This document shows positions 27,691-40,875 of a stretch of 64,000 bases of DNA, piece after piece. Both the position numbers and the translations under genes were made by a program. Source of the stretch: Rhodoplanes tepidamans (lineage in GTDB: Bacteria; Pseudomonadota; Alphaproteobacteria; Rhizobiales; Xanthobacteraceae). Below the pieces are notes generated by a model. It saw nothing but the letters and a program-made list of their open reading frames with translations, had not been told where the DNA came from and searched no databases. The stretch spans positions 1 to 64,000 of the forward strand of contig NZ_JAUSUJ010000019.1 in NCBI RefSeq assembly GCF_030813915.1, written 5' to 3'. Positions within the stretch are counted from its first letter, which is position 1. Every line of letters begins with the position of its first letter.

Positions 27691-27694
<4 letters not shown>
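26714..27694 (+). CDS. Bug/TctC-family tricarboxylate-binding protein
   Basis: Periplasmic binding protein of 326 residues. A signal peptide ends near residue 23 (ASAQS). The mature protein begins FPNRPITMVMPYSAGGPGD, the signature of Bug (TctC) proteins that bind carboxylates such as citrate, aspartate or aromatic acids. The cognate TctA and TctB membrane subunits are not encoded here, so it must use distant ones or act as a sensor. It lies 15 bases after the lyase gene, and its stop overlaps the fumarase start (ATGA). Confidence 0.93.
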
Positions 27695-29118
<1,424 letters not shown>

Positions 29119-29210
29119 CGAGTTTTTGGGGTCGACCGTCGCCTGGCGGATCGGCCGGGCGTCGGATAACGCCGGCTGGGTTTGTTTCGCCGGGTTTGAT
29201 CCGCACTCGG

Positions 29211-29283
29211 CTCATTCCCGCGCAAGCGGGAATCCAGGGCGCACGTCGCGGCGCCCCTGGGTCCCCGCTTTCGCGGGGACGAG
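29211..29283. repeat. CATTCCCGC-type palindromic repeat
   Basis: CATTCCCGCGCAAGCGGGAATCCAG is followed by an imperfectly complementary second half ending CTTTCGCGGGGACGAG. Each half carries its own small hairpin (CCCGC/GCGGG). Such CATTCCCGCnnAAGCGGGAATCCAG elements are widely dispersed in proteobacterial genomes. Confidence 0.65.
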
Positions 29284-29348
29284 CAGAGATCAAGACCGAT
29301 TCACTCCCACTGAAAACCCTCTGGCAGGATGTCGAAATTCGGATTTCG

Positions 29349-29457
29349 GTCGTTCCGGGGCCGGTTGGAGCCCGGAACCCATGATCCCGGTCTTGCCGCA
29401 ACAATTCCGACCAGGGTCATCGATTCCAGACAGCCGCTTCGCGGCTTCCGGAATGAC
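29349..29457. repeat. Intergenic palindromic repeat, decayed copy
   Basis: The 109-base element starts GTCGTTCCGGGGC and ends TTCCGGAATGAC, so its termini match the family seen at 1038, 4248, 43444, 52960 and 57201. The interior is strongly diverged and the central arms no longer pair fully. Confidence 0.6.
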
Positions 29458-29481
29458 CAGGAGGGTTTTTCAAACGTCCTG

Positions 29482-31785
29482 CTAGGCCGCCGCGGCCTCC
29501 GGGATGCCGCTCATCTGGGCGACCTCGGCGGGCGTCAGCGGCGTGCCGTCGAGGCCGAGGCCGGTGAACTCGGTGTTGACCCAGATCACCCGGGCGCGCA
29601 GCCGCCGGCCGTCCACCTCGACCTCGCAGACTCCGTTCGGCGCGAGCCCCGGCACGTTGCGGATGCGCAGCCCGCTGGAGCCGAGATCGATCATCCGGGT
29701 CGGGGTCGACCGCCCGTCGACCGTCACTGTGACGGGGCGGTCGCATTTCGAGCGGACCTCGGCCCGACGGTCGTCGAGCTCCTTGGCCAGCGCGGCGAGC
29801 AGCGTCTCGACCGCGCCGCGCAGGGTGCGGGTCGAGCCGACGAGATCGGACGCGGTGCTGTTGACCATCGCGGCCTCGGCGTTGGTGCGCGAGATCGCGT
29901 CGGCGACGCCGGTGACGTTGCGGTCCACCTCGGTGAAGTCGACGTTCTTCGAGATCTGGCCGGTCGCCGCGTCCTGCTGCTCGACCGCCGCGGCGATTGA
30001 CGTCGTGAGGCCGGCGATCTCGTTCATCCGCACCGCCATGTCGGCGATCGCCCCGACCGCCTGCTGCGACGAGTTCTGGATCTCGGCGATCTGGCGGGAG
30101 ATGTCGTCGGTCGCCTTCGACGTCTGGGCGGCCAGCGCCTTGACCTCCTGGGCGACGACCGCGAAGCCTTTGCCGGCCTCGCCGGCGCGCGCCGCCTCGA
30201 TGGTGGCGTTGAGGGCCAGCAGGTTGGTCTGTCCGGCGATCGTGGTGATCAGCGCGACGACGTCGCCGATGCGGGCCGCCGCCTCGGCCAGCCCGGACAC
30301 CTCGGTGTTCGCCCGGGCCGCCACGGCGGCCGCGTCGTTGACGATCTCGCTCGCCCGTGCGGTCTGGCCGGCGACCTCGCGGATCGAGCCGCCGAGCTCG
30401 CCGGTCGCCCCGGCGATCACCTGCACGGCGCCGGAGGCGTGGCGCGAGGCCGTGACCGCGTCGTCGGCCTTGCGCGCCGCGACGGCGGCGATCTCGCCGA
30501 GCGCGGCGCCGGTCGAGGTCATGCGCGCGGCGCCGGCGTCGACCACGGCGAGCGTCCGGCCCACCTGGTCGCGGAAATTGTCGATGATCGCCACGAGCTG
30601 GTGATGATGCGCGCGCTTCTGCTCCTCGCCCGCCATCGTCTCCCCCTCGAGCCGGAGCCGCTGCAGCGCGGTGTCGCGGAACACCGCGACGGCCCGGAAC
30701 ATCGCGCCGATCTCGTCGCTCCGCTGGACCCCGTCGAGGGCGACCGAAGTGTCGCCCTGGGCGAGCCGCAGCATGTCCTCGGTGAGCTCGTGGACGTCGC
30801 GATGCAGCGAACGGCCGAGCACGACCAGGAGGCTGATCGCCAGGAGCGCGATGGCGCCGCCGAGCGTCGCCGACCAGAGGAGGCGCGAGCGCGCCTCGGC
30901 CGCGGCCGCGGCCGCAATGTCGCGCAGACCGGCCGCGACGGTCTCCTCCAGCCTCTTCAGCGCGTCGATGCGGGCCGTCGATGCGGCCCACCAGGCCTTG
31001 GGATCCCCCTCGGTCCGGCCCGCGGCGAGGCCGTCCCGGGCGGCGGCCCGGAACGGCTCGATCGCGGTCGCGACCGGCGAGCGGTCGAACTGCGCCAGCG
31101 CCTCCACGGCGGCCGGGGCGCCGACCGCACGCGCCAGGCCGAACCAGTCGCCCTGGCGCCCGCCGAGCCGGGCGAACAGCGTGTAGTCGTCGGGGGTGAA
31201 TCGTCCGGCCGAGAAGCCGCGGGCCCCGGTCGCCCGTTCCAGCCCGGCGAGCTCCTTGGCGGCGACCACGGCCTTGTAGGAGAGGGCGGCGCGGGCGATC
31301 CGCGCCTCGTCGGAGAGCGACGTCAGGCGGTCGAGCACCGCGATCAGGCGATCGACCATCGCGGTGTAGCTGCGCGCCACCTCGACGCCGCCGACCGCGA
31401 AGCGGTCGATGGTCTGCCGCAGTGCTGCGACGCGGTCGAGAGAGGCCGCCGCGTCGCCGAGCGGCGCCGCGAGGGTGCCGTCGGCCGCCACCGTCGCGAC
31501 CGCCGCCCGGAACGCCGTGACGGCCGTGTCGGTCTCGGCCCGCTGGCGCGGCACGATGTCGGCGAACACGGCGCCCTTCGACGCCGCGAAGGTCGACGAG
31601 GCGCCGCGCTCCTTCTGCAGCTCGTGCACCAGGCCGCCGATCACCGGAGCGATCGTGACGAGCTCGGTCACGCGCCGCGCCTCGTCGAGCCGCGTCCAGG
31701 CGCTGCGCACCTCGACGGCCGCGAAGGCGGTCAGGCCGGCGACCGGCAGGAGCGAAAGGATGGCGACCTTCGTCGAGAGCTTCAT
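29482..31785 (-). CDS. Chemoreceptor with NIT, HAMP, MCP and PilZ domains
   Basis: Methyl-accepting chemotaxis-type protein of 767 residues from the ATG at 31785. A membrane helix lies at about 7-25. A NIT (nitrate/nitrite-sensing) domain follows, with [14 protein letters not shown] second helix is near 310-330, then HAMP and the signalling hairpin ([20 protein letters not shown]). The C-terminal 100 residues form a PilZ domain with RAEVR and DLGSSG, a degenerate form of the c-di-GMP motif RxxxR...(D/N)xSxxG. It could link a periplasmic ligand and c-di-GMP to taxis or another phosphorelay. No che genes are nearby. Confidence 0.9.
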   Translation of the reverse strand: MKLSTKVAILSLLPVAGLTAFAAVEVRSAWTRLDEARRVTELVTIAPVIGGLVHELQKERGASSTFAASKGAVFADIVPRQRAETDTAVTAFRAAVATVAADGTLAAPLGDAAASLDRVAALRQTIDRFAVGGVEVARSYTAMVDRLIAVLDRLTSLSDEARIARAALSYKAVVAAKELAGLERATGARGFSAGRFTPDDYTLFARLGGRQGDWFGLARAVGAPAAVEALAQFDRSPVATAIEPFRAAARDGLAAGRTEGDPKAWWAASTARIDALKRLEETVAAGLRDIAAAAAAEARSRLLWSATLGGAIALLAISLLVVLGRSLHRDVHELTEDMLRLAQGDTSVALDGVQRSDEIGAMFRAVAVFRDTALQRLRLEGETMAGEEQKRAHHHQLVAIIDNFRDQVGRTLAVVDAGAARMTSTGAALGEIAAVAARKADDAVTASRHASGAVQVIAGATGELGGSIREVAGQTARASEIVNDAAAVAARANTEVSGLAEAAARIGDVVALITTIAGQTNLLALNATIEAARAGEAGKGFAVVAQEVKALAAQTSKATDDISRQIAEIQNSSQQAVGAIADMAVRMNEIAGLTTSIAAAVEQQDAATGQISKNVDFTEVDRNVTGVADAISRTNAEAAMVNSTASDLVGSTRTLRGAVETLLAALAKELDDRRAEVRSKCDRPVTVTVDGRSTPTRMIDLGSSGLRIRNVPGLAPNGVCEVEVDGRRLRARVIWVNTEFTGLGLDGTPLTPAEVAQMSGIPEAAAA

Positions 31786-32171
31786 GGCGCGACGTCGCGG
31801 CGACCGGCCGCCTCCACGGTTGGCAGGACGTTCGAATGACACGCTGGCGATGGCGAATGCACGCGGACGGACGGCGCTGTCGTCCGGATGAGCCGGCACG
31901 ATGGCCCGCCGCCGGGCGACCGGTTCGTCAAAAGCTATGCGAACGAGCTTAATGGAATATGAGCGGAAGTATTCCGCGATGTCGGTATAAGTTCGATCCG
32001 CGGCCCGCCGGGAGCGTCGGAAAACTAATAAACCTATGAGCGTTTTGTATTATAGTAAGAGCGTACGACCCTTCATCGTACCTCCGTCGGCGTCGGACGG
32101 CGCGCGCAGGGCACCGACGCGAACGGGGCGCCGAAGCGCCCCGTCGTGGTCGGCCGCCGGTCGCTGAGCGC
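31786..32171. other. Non-coding, partly AT-rich gap upstream of the chemoreceptor gene
   Basis: This 386-base gap contains an AT-rich island (about 31925-32085) that is unusual here. It carries the inverted repeat GGAATA (31954-31959) and TATTCC (31970-31975). On the minus strand a perfect TATAAT lies at 32054-32049, without a good -35. These could form the chemoreceptor promoter region. The gltA hairpin is at its right end. No gene is credible. Confidence 0.5.
32123..32144 (-). terminator. Hairpin downstream of gltA
   Basis: ACGGGGCGC (32123-32131) and GCGCCCCGT (32136-32144) form a perfect 9-base stem with loop CGAA, 27 bases beyond the gltA stop. No T-tract follows on the minus strand. 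Confidence 0.55.
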
Positions 32172-33479
32172 TCAGTGCCGCTTGGAGATGTCGCAATACT
32201 CGCGCCGCGTCGCGCCGGTGTAGAGCTGGCGGGGACGGCCGATCTTCTGGCTCGGGTCCTCGATCATCTCCTTCCACTGGGCGATCCAGCCGACCGTGCG
32301 GGCGAGCGCGAACAGCACCGTGAACATCGAGGTCGGGAAGCCCATCGCCTTGAGCGTGATGCCCGAATAGAAGTCGATGTTCGGGTAGAGCTTCTTCTCG
32401 ATGAAGTACTCGTCGTGCAGGGCGACGCGCTCGAGCTCCATGGCGACCTCGAGCAGGTCGTCGTTGACGCCCGTCTCGGCCAGCACCTTGTGGCAGGTCG
32501 TCTGCATGATCTTGGCGCGCGGGTCGTAGTTCTTGTAGACCCGGTGGCCGAAGCCCATCAGGCGGAAGGAGTCGTTCGGGTCCTTCGCCCGCCGGACGAA
32601 CTCCGGGATGCGCTCCGGCTTGCCGATCTCGGCCAGCATCTTAAGCGCCGCCTCGTTGGCGCCGCCGTGCGCCGGGCCCCACAGGCAGGCGATGCCGGCC
32701 GCGATGCAGGCGAACGGGTTGGCGCCCGACGAGCCGGCGAGCCGCACCGTCGAGGTGGAGGCGTTCTGCTCGTGGTCGGCGTGCAGGATGAAGATGCGGT
32801 CCATGGCGCGGGCCAGGACCGGGTTCACCTTGTACTCCTCGCACGGCACCGAGAAGCACATGCGCAGGAAGTTGGCCGCGTAGTCGAGCTCGTTCTTCGG
32901 GAACACGAAGGGCTGGCCGATCGTGTACTTGTAGGCCATCGCCGCGATCGTCGGCATCTTGGCGATCATGCGGATCGAGGCGACCATCCGCTGGTGCGGA
33001 TCGGAGATGTCGATGGAGTCGTGATAGAACGCCGAGAGCGCGCCGACGCAGCCGACCATGACGGCCATCGGATGGGCGTCGCGGCGGAAGCCCTGATAGA
33101 ACCGGGCCATCTGCTCGTGCACCATGGTGTGGCGCGTGACCCGCAGGTCGAAGTCCTTCTTCTCCGCCGCGGTCGGCAGCTCGCCGTAGAGCAGGAGATA
33201 GCAGGTCTCGAGGAAGTCGCCGTGCTCGGCCAGCTGCTCGATCGGGTAGCCGCGGTAGAGCAGGACGCCTTCGTCACCGTCGATATAGGTGATCTTGGAC
33301 TCGCAGCTCGCGGTCGACGTGAAGCCGGGATCGTAGGTGAAGATGCCGGCCTTGCCGTAAAGCTTGCTGATGTCGACGACATCAGGGCCGATGGTCCCTT
33401 GGTGGATCGGGAACGAATAGTTCTCGTCGCCGATCGTGAGGGTCCCGGTCTTCGTGTTGGCGCCCGATTTAGCGTCCAT
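32172..33479 (-). CDS. gltA: Citrate synthase
   Basis: Condenses oxaloacetate and acetyl-CoA at the entry of the TCA cycle. It is a 435-residue type II (hexameric) enzyme. It has the conserved [10 protein letters not shown] with one catalytic His, [14 protein letters not shown] with another, and the downstream Asp in [19 protein letters not shown] region. The ATG at 33479 has GAGGAG 3 bases upstream. It lies beside gltX as in other rhizobia. Confidence 0.98.
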   Translation of the reverse strand: MDAKSGANTKTGTLTIGDENYSFPIHQGTIGPDVVDISKLYGKAGIFTYDPGFTSTASCESKITYIDGDEGVLLYRGYPIEQLAEHGDFLETCYLLLYGELPTAAEKKDFDLRVTRHTMVHEQMARFYQGFRRDAHPMAVMVGCVGALSAFYHDSIDISDPHQRMVASIRMIAKMPTIAAMAYKYTIGQPFVFPKNELDYAANFLRMCFSVPCEEYKVNPVLARAMDRIFILHADHEQNASTSTVRLAGSSGANPFACIAAGIACLWGPAHGGANEAALKMLAEIGKPERIPEFVRRAKDPNDSFRLMGFGHRVYKNYDPRAKIMQTTCHKVLAETGVNDDLLEVAMELERVALHDEYFIEKKLYPNIDFYSGITLKAMGFPTSMFTVLFALARTVGWIAQWKEMIEDPSQKIGRPRQLYTGATRREYCDISKRH

Positions 33480-33798
33480 AGGCTCCTCGGATGTCAGGGG
33501 TCGTGCGAGCACAAGGGGCTCGCGCTGGCCGGCGGTTGACGGGGTACTTCTGGCGCTCGACCGCGACTTGCGTACCGCATCTCGTGCAGTGCGGCAAGGT
33601 GACGCCGGACGGCCCGCGAGCAGGGCGCCAAACGCCGTACATACAAGGCGATATGGGATGGGCGGCGGGCTCCGGAAAGGCCCGCGCATCGACGGAGGAT
33701 GGTTCAGTTCTTTGGCCGCGATCAAAGAACCGGGGGTCGGGATCCGGCGGTATCGTCGCAGCCGTCCGCCGGCCCGGTCCGGCGGCCCCGTCCGGCGG
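33480..33798. other. Non-coding gap between gltX and gltA
   Basis: This 319-base gap must hold the gltA promoter, but I find no convincing -35/-10 pair on the minus strand. It also contains the inverted repeat listed at 33707-33730. Reading frames crossing it have no recognisable domain. Confidence 0.5.
33707..33730 (-). terminator. Inverted repeat downstream of gltX
   Basis: GTTCTTTG (33707-33714) and CAAAGAAC (33723-33730) are perfectly complementary with an 8-base loop. It is 69 bases past the gltX stop and about 230 bases before gltA. It could be the gltX terminator or a regulator site for gltA. Confidence 0.4.
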
Positions 33799-35274
33799 TC
33801 AGGCGCCGGGCGCCTCCGCGGTCGCGCCGGCCTGGTCGGTGAGCCGCCCCAGGCACTCCTCGCGGCCGAGCGCCGCCAGCACGTCGAAGATGCCGGGCGA
33901 GGTGGTCCGCCCGGTCAGCGCCGCCCGCAGCGGCTGCGCCACGGCGCCGAGCTTGAGGCCCTGGGCCTCGGCGAAGGCCCGCACCGCGGCCTCGGTCGCC
34001 TCGGCGGTCCACGGCGTGACCGGCGCCAGCGCCGCGGCCAGCCGCCCGAGCACGCCGCGCGCCTCGGCGGTCAGCAGCGCCTTCGCCTTGTCGTCCAGCG
34101 CGATCGGCCGGTCCGCGTAGACGAACCGCGCCTGCTCGATCAGGTCCACCAGGGTCTTGGCGCGCTCCTTCAGGCCCGGCAGGGCGAGCAGCAGCTTGTC
34201 GCGCATCGCCGGCGTCAGCTTCGCAGCGATCTCGGGGCCCTGGGCGATGTGGGGCAGCAGCGCCTCGATCTCGGCCAGCAGGGCCGGCGCGTCGAGCTGG
34301 CGGATGTAGTGGGCGTTGAGGCTCTCCAGCTTGGCGAAGTCGAAGCGCGCCGGCGAGCGGCCGATCTGGGGCAGATCGAACGCCGCGATCATCTCCTCGG
34401 TCGAGAAGATCTCCTGGTCGCCGTGGCTCCAGCCGAGCCGGACCAGATAGTTGCGCATCGCCGCCGGCAGGTAGCCCATCGCCCGGTAGGCGTCGACGCC
34501 GAGCGCGCCGTGGCGCTTCGACATCTTGGAGCCGTCCGGCCCGTGGATCAGCGGGATGTGGGCGAACACCGGCGCGTTCCAGCCGAGCGCGTCGTAGATC
34601 TGCTTCTGGCGCGCCGCGTTGGTGAGGTGGTCGTCGCCCCGGATCACGTGGGTGACGCCCATGTCGTGGTCGTCTACCACCACGGCCAGCATGTAGGTCG
34701 GGGTGCCGTCGGAGCGCAGCAGCACGAGGTCGTCGAGGTTCTCGTTCTGCCACACGACCCGGCCCTGCACCTGGTCGTCGATCGCCGTCTCGCCCGCGAG
34801 CGGCGCCTTGAGACGGACCACCGGCTTGACCCCGGCCGGCGCCTCGGCCGGGTCGCGGTCGCGCCAGGTGCCGTCGTAGAGGCGGGTGCGCCCCTCGGCC
34901 CGCGCCTTCTCGCGCATCGCGTCGAGCTCGGCCTGGGACGACCAGCAGCGATAGGCGCCGCCGGAGGCGATCAGGCTCTCGACGACCTCACGGTGCCGCG
35001 CCGCGCGGGCGAACTGGTAGACGGTGTCGCCGTCCCAATCGAGGCCGATCCATTTCAGCCCGTCCAGAATGGCGTCGATCGCCGCCTGGGTGGAGCGCTC
35101 GCGGTCGGTGTCCTCGATGCGCAGCAGCATCCGGCCGCCGCGGGCGCGGGCGTAGAGCCAGTTGAACAGCGCCGTGCGGGCCCCGCCGATATGCAGGAAG
35201 CCGGTCGGGGAGGGGGCGAATCGGGTGACGACGGTGTCGGGCACGCTGGTCTCGGACGCGATGGGCTCGGACAC
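33799..35274 (-). CDS. gltX: Glutamyl-tRNA synthetase
   Basis: Charges tRNA-Glu, and in organisms with GatCAB also tRNA-Gln. It has about 491 residues. The class I motif is [12 protein letters not shown] and the second signature is SKMSKRHGA. The anticodon-binding region fills the C-terminal third. The start is uncertain: the GTG at 35274 is used, the GTG at 35244 directly before the conserved [10 protein letters not shown] would also work, and no ATG is suitable. It is divergent from glnS. Confidence 0.95.
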   Translation of the reverse strand: MSEPIASETSVPDTVVTRFAPSPTGFLHIGGARTALFNWLYARARGGRMLLRIEDTDRERSTQAAIDAILDGLKWIGLDWDGDTVYQFARAARHREVVESLIASGGAYRCWSSQAELDAMREKARAEGRTRLYDGTWRDRDPAEAPAGVKPVVRLKAPLAGETAIDDQVQGRVVWQNENLDDLVLLRSDGTPTYMLAVVVDDHDMGVTHVIRGDDHLTNAARQKQIYDALGWNAPVFAHIPLIHGPDGSKMSKRHGALGVDAYRAMGYLPAAMRNYLVRLGWSHGDQEIFSTEEMIAAFDLPQIGRSPARFDFAKLESLNAHYIRQLDAPALLAEIEALLPHIAQGPEIAAKLTPAMRDKLLLALPGLKERAKTLVDLIEQARFVYADRPIALDDKAKALLTAEARGVLGRLAAALAPVTPWTAEATEAAVRAFAEAQGLKLGAVAQPLRAALTGRTTSPGIFDVLAALGREECLGRLTDQAGATAEAPGA

Positions 35275-35536
35275 GATGGGCTCGGTCTCGGCACGCAGGT
35301 TGGCCGCGCACGGCGGGAAAAAGGCGGACCCTCCTAGCACAGTCGCGGGGCCGTGCAATCGGCGCCTCGGCCCACCCCGGCGTGGGCCGCCGCCGCGGCC
35401 GCCGGCGCGCCCGGCGCGGCGATCTCGTCCGGACGGGCGATCGCCCTTGGCGCACCTGCACGAATTTGGCACAAGACCCGGAACGTGCCGCGCGCGGGAG
35501 GCCGCCCAGCGGTACCTGACCACGGGACACGCGAGC

Positions 35537-37219
<1,683 letters not shown>

Positions 37220-37303
37220 GGGGGCGGGCGCTCGCGCCCGTCGCTGCGGGGCTCGTCCGCACAGGGGCTGACCCGAGATCGGGGGCTCAGCCTCTCGATC
37301 GTC

Positions 37304-37430
37304 GTCGTCCGCGCAGGCGGACGACCCAGTATCCACCGAGCTCCATTGCTCCAGTCGAGGGGCTGCGGCGTACTGGGTGCTCCGCCTTCGCGGAGCACGA
37401 CCAGCCAGAGGCTTCGCGCCCCGGAATGAC
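37304..37430. repeat. Composite palindromic repeat between glnS and comEC
   Basis: Two hairpins, GTCGTCCGC/GCGGACGAC at 37304-37325 and GTGCTCCGC/GCGGAGCAC near 37378-37398, flank matching arms CCCAGTA and TACTGGG. The right end is CGCCCCGGAATGAC, identical to the right end of the GTCATTCCGG palindrome family. It looks like a second repeat family joined to a remnant of the first. Confidence 0.6.
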
Positions 37431-37512
37431 TCCAGCGTTTCCGTTGTGTTCATCCTGAGTTTCCCGGAAAACTAGAATACGCTGCCGGCTCCAGCCAACA
37501 GCGGAGCACCGC

Positions 37513-39825
37513 ATGGCGGAGCCGGGCAGGGCGCGCGGACGCGTCGGCACGCTTCCGGCCGGCCCCCGGCCGGGCGTCGCGGCGGCGGGGGGCCGTGCGC
37601 TTCCGGTGCCGCTGCCGGGGCGGCTCGGCGATCTCGTCCACGCGGCGGGCGCCCGCATCGCCGGATGGGCGGCCGAGGAGGTCGCGCCCGGGCGGCTGTT
37701 TCCCTGGCTGCCGGTCGGCGTCGCCGCCGGCGTGATCCTCTACTTCGCCGCCGAGACCGAGCCGGCCCCGTGGGCCGCCGCCGCGGCTGTCGCGGGCGCG
37801 CTGGGGCTCGTGATCGCGACCCGCCGGCGCGGCGCCGTGTTCGCCGCCATCGGGCTCGCCGCGGTGGCGGCGGGCTTCTGCACCGCGACGCTGCGCGGCC
37901 GCCTCGTCGACGCCCCGGTGCTGCGCCAGCCGGCCTTCGGGGCGAAGCTCGCCGGCTTCGTCGAGAAGCGCGAGGAGCGCGAGAAGAGCGACCGCATCGT
38001 GTTGCGGGTCCTGTCCTACGAGGCGCCGCGCGGCGGGGCGGTCGTGGCCGGGGCGCGGCCCGAGCGCGTGCGGGTCGCGGTGCGCAAGGGCACGGCGCCG
38101 CCGGTCGGCGCCCATGTGGCGCTGACCGCGCGGCTGTCGCCGCCGCTCGCGCCGCTGCGGCCGGGCGGCTACGACTTTTCCCGCGACCTGTACTTCCACG
38201 GCATCGGCGCCTCGGGCTTCGCGCTCGGCGCCGTGCGGCCGCAGCCGGCGCCGGTCGCGCCGGACCCGGGGCTGCGCGCCGCCGCGGCGATCGACGACTT
38301 TCGCGAGGCGATCGACGAACGCATCCGCGCCGCCCTGCCGGGCGATGCCGGCGCCATCGCCTCGGCCCTGATCACCGGCAAGCGCGACGCGATCTCGACC
38401 CCGGTGAACGAGGCCATGTACGTGTCGAGCCTCGCCCATGTGCTGTCGATCTCGGGCTACCACATGGCCGTGGTCGCCGGCGTGGTGTTCGTCGTGCTGC
38501 GCGCCGGGCTCGCGCTGGTGCCCGGGCTGGCGCTGCGCCGCCCGGTGAAGAAATGGGCGGCCGGCGCGGCGCTGGCCGCGGCCGCCTTCTACCTGGTGCT
38601 CTCGGGCGCCGAGGTCGCGACCCAGCGGGCCTTCGTGATGACGGCGATCGTGCTCGCCGGCGTGATGCTCGACCGCCGCGCCCTGACCCAGCGGACGCTC
38701 GCCGTGGCGGCCCTCGCCGTGATGCTGCTCACGCCCGAGGCCGTGGTGCATCCGAGCTTCCAGATGAGCTTCGCCGCGACGCTCGCGCTGGTCGCCGTCT
38801 ACGAGCGCGGCCTGCCGTGGTTCGCGGCGCGGCCGCGCAGCGCGCTCGCCGCCCGCCTCGCCCTGTGGGGCGCCCGCGAGATCGTCGCGCTGGTGATCGC
38901 CTCGCTTGTCGCCGGCGTCGCGACGACGATCTTCGCGGCGTATCATTTCCACCGGCTGGCGCCCTACGGCGTCCTGGCCAATCTCGCCGCCATGCCGGTC
39001 GTCTCCGGCTTCGTGATGCCGCTCGGGCTGCTCGCCCTCGCGCTGCTGCCGTTCGGCTTCGACGGGCCGCTGTGGCGGCTGATGGGCACCGGCATCGACT
39101 GGATGACGGCGGTCGCCCAGTGGGTCGCGGCGCTGCCCGGCGCGGTCGGCCGCGTCCCGGCCTTCGGGGTCGACGCGCTGCTGGTCGCCACCGCCGGCCT
39201 GATCGTCCTGGCGCTCCTGCGGACGCCGCTGCGCTGGAGCGGGGCCGGGCTCCTGGTGATCGCCGCGCTGCTCGCCGGCGCGGCCGAGAAGCCCGACGTG
39301 CTGATCGCGCCCGGCGGCGAGGCCGTGGCGGTGCGCGGCGCGGACGGCCGGCTCACGGTCCTGCGCACCGGCTCCCTCGCCTTCGCGGCGCGCGACTGGC
39401 TCGCCGGCGACGGCGACGCCCGGCCGGCCGACGCGTCCGAGGTGGCGGCCGGCTTCGCCTGCGACCCGGCCGGCTGCGTGGCGCGCCTCGCCGACGGCAC
39501 GGCCGTCGCGGTGGCGCGCAGCGCCGAGAGCTTCGCCGACGACTGCGCCCGCGCCGCCCTGATCGTCGCGCTGCGCGATCCGCCGGCGGGCTGCCGGGCG
39601 ACGGTGATCGACCGCGCCATGCTGAAGGAGACGGGCGCCGTGGCGCTGCGGCGGACCGGCGACGGCTTCGCCGTCACCCGCGCCCGCGCGCCGGGCACCG
39701 ATCGCCCGTGGTCGCCGGCCTCGCCGGCGGCGTCGCGGCCCGCCGCGCCCGCGGCCGGCCCGTCCGGCCGTCCCGCCCCGGCACCCGACGCGACCCCGGC
39801 GATCGAGGACATCGATCCCGACTGA
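37513..39825 (+). CDS. comEC: ComEC/Rec2-family membrane protein
   Basis: Predicted inner-membrane channel for DNA uptake. It has 770 residues: an N-terminal membrane region, a soluble OB-like DUF4131 part (about 130-250), and the Competence domain with VSSLAHVLSISGYHMAVVAG at about 305-325, followed by many helices. The C-terminal 150 residues lack the HxHxDH metal motif of the beta-lactamase-like nuclease domain found in Bacillus ComEC. A Pro/Ala-rich tail ends the protein. It lies in the usual rhizobial position before lexA, convergent with it. Confidence 0.92.
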   Translation: MAEPGRARGRVGTLPAGPRPGVAAAGGRALPVPLPGRLGDLVHAAGARIAGWAAEEVAPGRLFPWLPVGVAAGVILYFAAETEPAPWAAAAAVAGALGLVIATRRRGAVFAAIGLAAVAAGFCTATLRGRLVDAPVLRQPAFGAKLAGFVEKREEREKSDRIVLRVLSYEAPRGGAVVAGARPERVRVAVRKGTAPPVGAHVALTARLSPPLAPLRPGGYDFSRDLYFHGIGASGFALGAVRPQPAPVAPDPGLRAAAAIDDFREAIDERIRAALPGDAGAIASALITGKRDAISTPVNEAMYVSSLAHVLSISGYHMAVVAGVVFVVLRAGLALVPGLALRRPVKKWAAGAALAAAAFYLVLSGAEVATQRAFVMTAIVLAGVMLDRRALTQRTLAVAALAVMLLTPEAVVHPSFQMSFAATLALVAVYERGLPWFAARPRSALAARLALWGAREIVALVIASLVAGVATTIFAAYHFHRLAPYGVLANLAAMPVVSGFVMPLGLLALALLPFGFDGPLWRLMGTGIDWMTAVAQWVAALPGAVGRVPAFGVDALLVATAGLIVLALLRTPLRWSGAGLLVIAALLAGAAEKPDVLIAPGGEAVAVRGADGRLTVLRTGSLAFAARDWLAGDGDARPADASEVAAGFACDPAGCVARLADGTAVAVARSAESFADDCARAALIVALRDPPAGCRATVIDRAMLKETGAVALRRTGDGFAVTRARAPGTDRPWSPASPAASRPAAPAAGPSGRPAPAPDATPAIEDIDPD

Positions 39826-39915
39826 GCGGTGCCGGACGTCCTCGTGATCCACGCGCCGCCGTCCCGGGGCGAAGACCCCGTCCGGGCACGAGCCGCTGCG
39901 GGCCGGTCAGCGACC

Positions 39916-40626
39916 TCAGTACCGCCGCATCAGCCCGACCAGCCGGCCCTGGATGCGCACCCGGTTGGGGGGAAGGATGCGCACCTCGTAGGAGGCGTTG
40001 GCGGGCTCCAGCGCGATCGACGCGCCGCGGCGGCGGAAGCGCTTGAGCGTCGCCTCCTCCTCGTCCACCAGGGCGACGACGATGTCGCCCGTCTCGGCGT
40101 TCTCGGAGCGGCGGATCAGCGCGATGTCGCCGTCGAGAATGCCGGCCTCGATCATCGAGTCGCCGCGCACCTCGAGGGCGAAATGGTCGCCGGCGCTCAA
40201 GAGCTCGGGCGGCACGTTGACCACCGAGCTCTTGGTCTGGATCGCCTCGATGGGGGTGCCGGCGGCGATCCGGCCCATCACCGGCACGGCGACCGGCCGG
40301 GCCGAATCCTCCTCCTGCGGCGCAGGCGGCCGGACCCGGCCGAGATTGCCCTCGATGACGCTCGGGGTGAAGCCGCGGGCGCGGCCGCCCGCCATCACGC
40401 CGTGGCCGACCGACTCGGGCAGCTTGATCACCTCGATGGCGCGCGCCCGGTTGGGCAGGCGGCGGATGAAGCCGCGCTCCTCCAGTGCCGTGATCAGGCG
40501 GTGGATGCCGGACTTCGAGCGCAGGTCGAGCGCGTCCTTCATCTCGTCGAAGGAGGGCGGGACGCCGCTCTCCTTCAGACGCTCGTGGATGAACCGCAAC
40601 AGCTCGAACTGCTTTCGCGTCAACAT
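39916..40626 (-). CDS. lexA: SOS repressor LexA
   Basis: Represses DNA-damage genes and cleaves itself when bound to RecA filaments. It has 236 residues. The N-terminal winged HTH contains [20 protein letters not shown]. The cleavage site is A122-G123 in [10 protein letters not shown], and the serine protease dyad is S157 (GDSM) and K195 (ATLKRF). The ATG at 40626 opens the usual [11 protein letters not shown] canonical alphaproteobacterial LexA box stands 72 bases upstream, so it is autoregulated. Confidence 0.98.
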   Translation of the reverse strand: MLTRKQFELLRFIHERLKESGVPPSFDEMKDALDLRSKSGIHRLITALEERGFIRRLPNRARAIEVIKLPESVGHGVMAGGRARGFTPSVIEGNLGRVRPPAPQEEDSARPVAVPVMGRIAAGTPIEAIQTKSSVVNVPPELLSAGDHFALEVRGDSMIEAGILDGDIALIRRSENAETGDIVVALVDEEEATLKRFRRRGASIALEPANASYEVRILPPNRVRIQGRLVGLMRRY

Positions 40627-40697
40627 GCATCGTCCCCCGGAGCTCGTTCGGGCAGTCCATCGCAACCGCCTAAACAAATCATGAACATACCCTATAT

Positions 40698-40712
40698 GTT
40701 CGATATGTGTTC
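40698..40712 (-). promoter_or_regulatory. LexA box (SOS operator) of lexA
   Basis: GTTC at 40698-40701 and GTTC at 40709-40712 are separated by exactly seven bases, the direct-repeat operator GTTCN7GTTC known for alphaproteobacterial LexA. An additional GAAC at 40683-40686 makes an inverted match, GAACATA...TATGTTC, with the first GTTC. The surrounding 30 bases are AT-rich, as expected for a promoter. Confidence 0.85.
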
Positions 40713-40875
40713 CGCAACCTTTTAATGTCGCGGCGGGGAATCGACGCGTGCCGGGCAGGAACGATTAGCCCTAAGAACTGGTGCGGTCGACGAAAAACCG
40801 GCGTGCGCGGGTCGGACCGCGGACCGCGCCGCACCGGCGGTATTCTGCGCCGACGGGGCCGGTCCGGGGACCGGC

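Larger units (their letters stand above)
29119..29481. other. Non-coding gap with two palindromic repeats
   Basis: This 363-base gap between the convergent fumarase and chemoreceptor genes holds no credible gene. It contains two different palindromic repeats (29211-29283 and 29349-29457), which between them could end transcription from both sides. Confidence 0.7.

Noticed and set aside
37220-37512. Possible tRNA gene or CRISPR unit because of short hairpins
   Set aside because: No cloverleaf with a TpsiC GGTTCGA loop and no regularly spaced identical repeats; the structure is that of a palindromic intergenic element.
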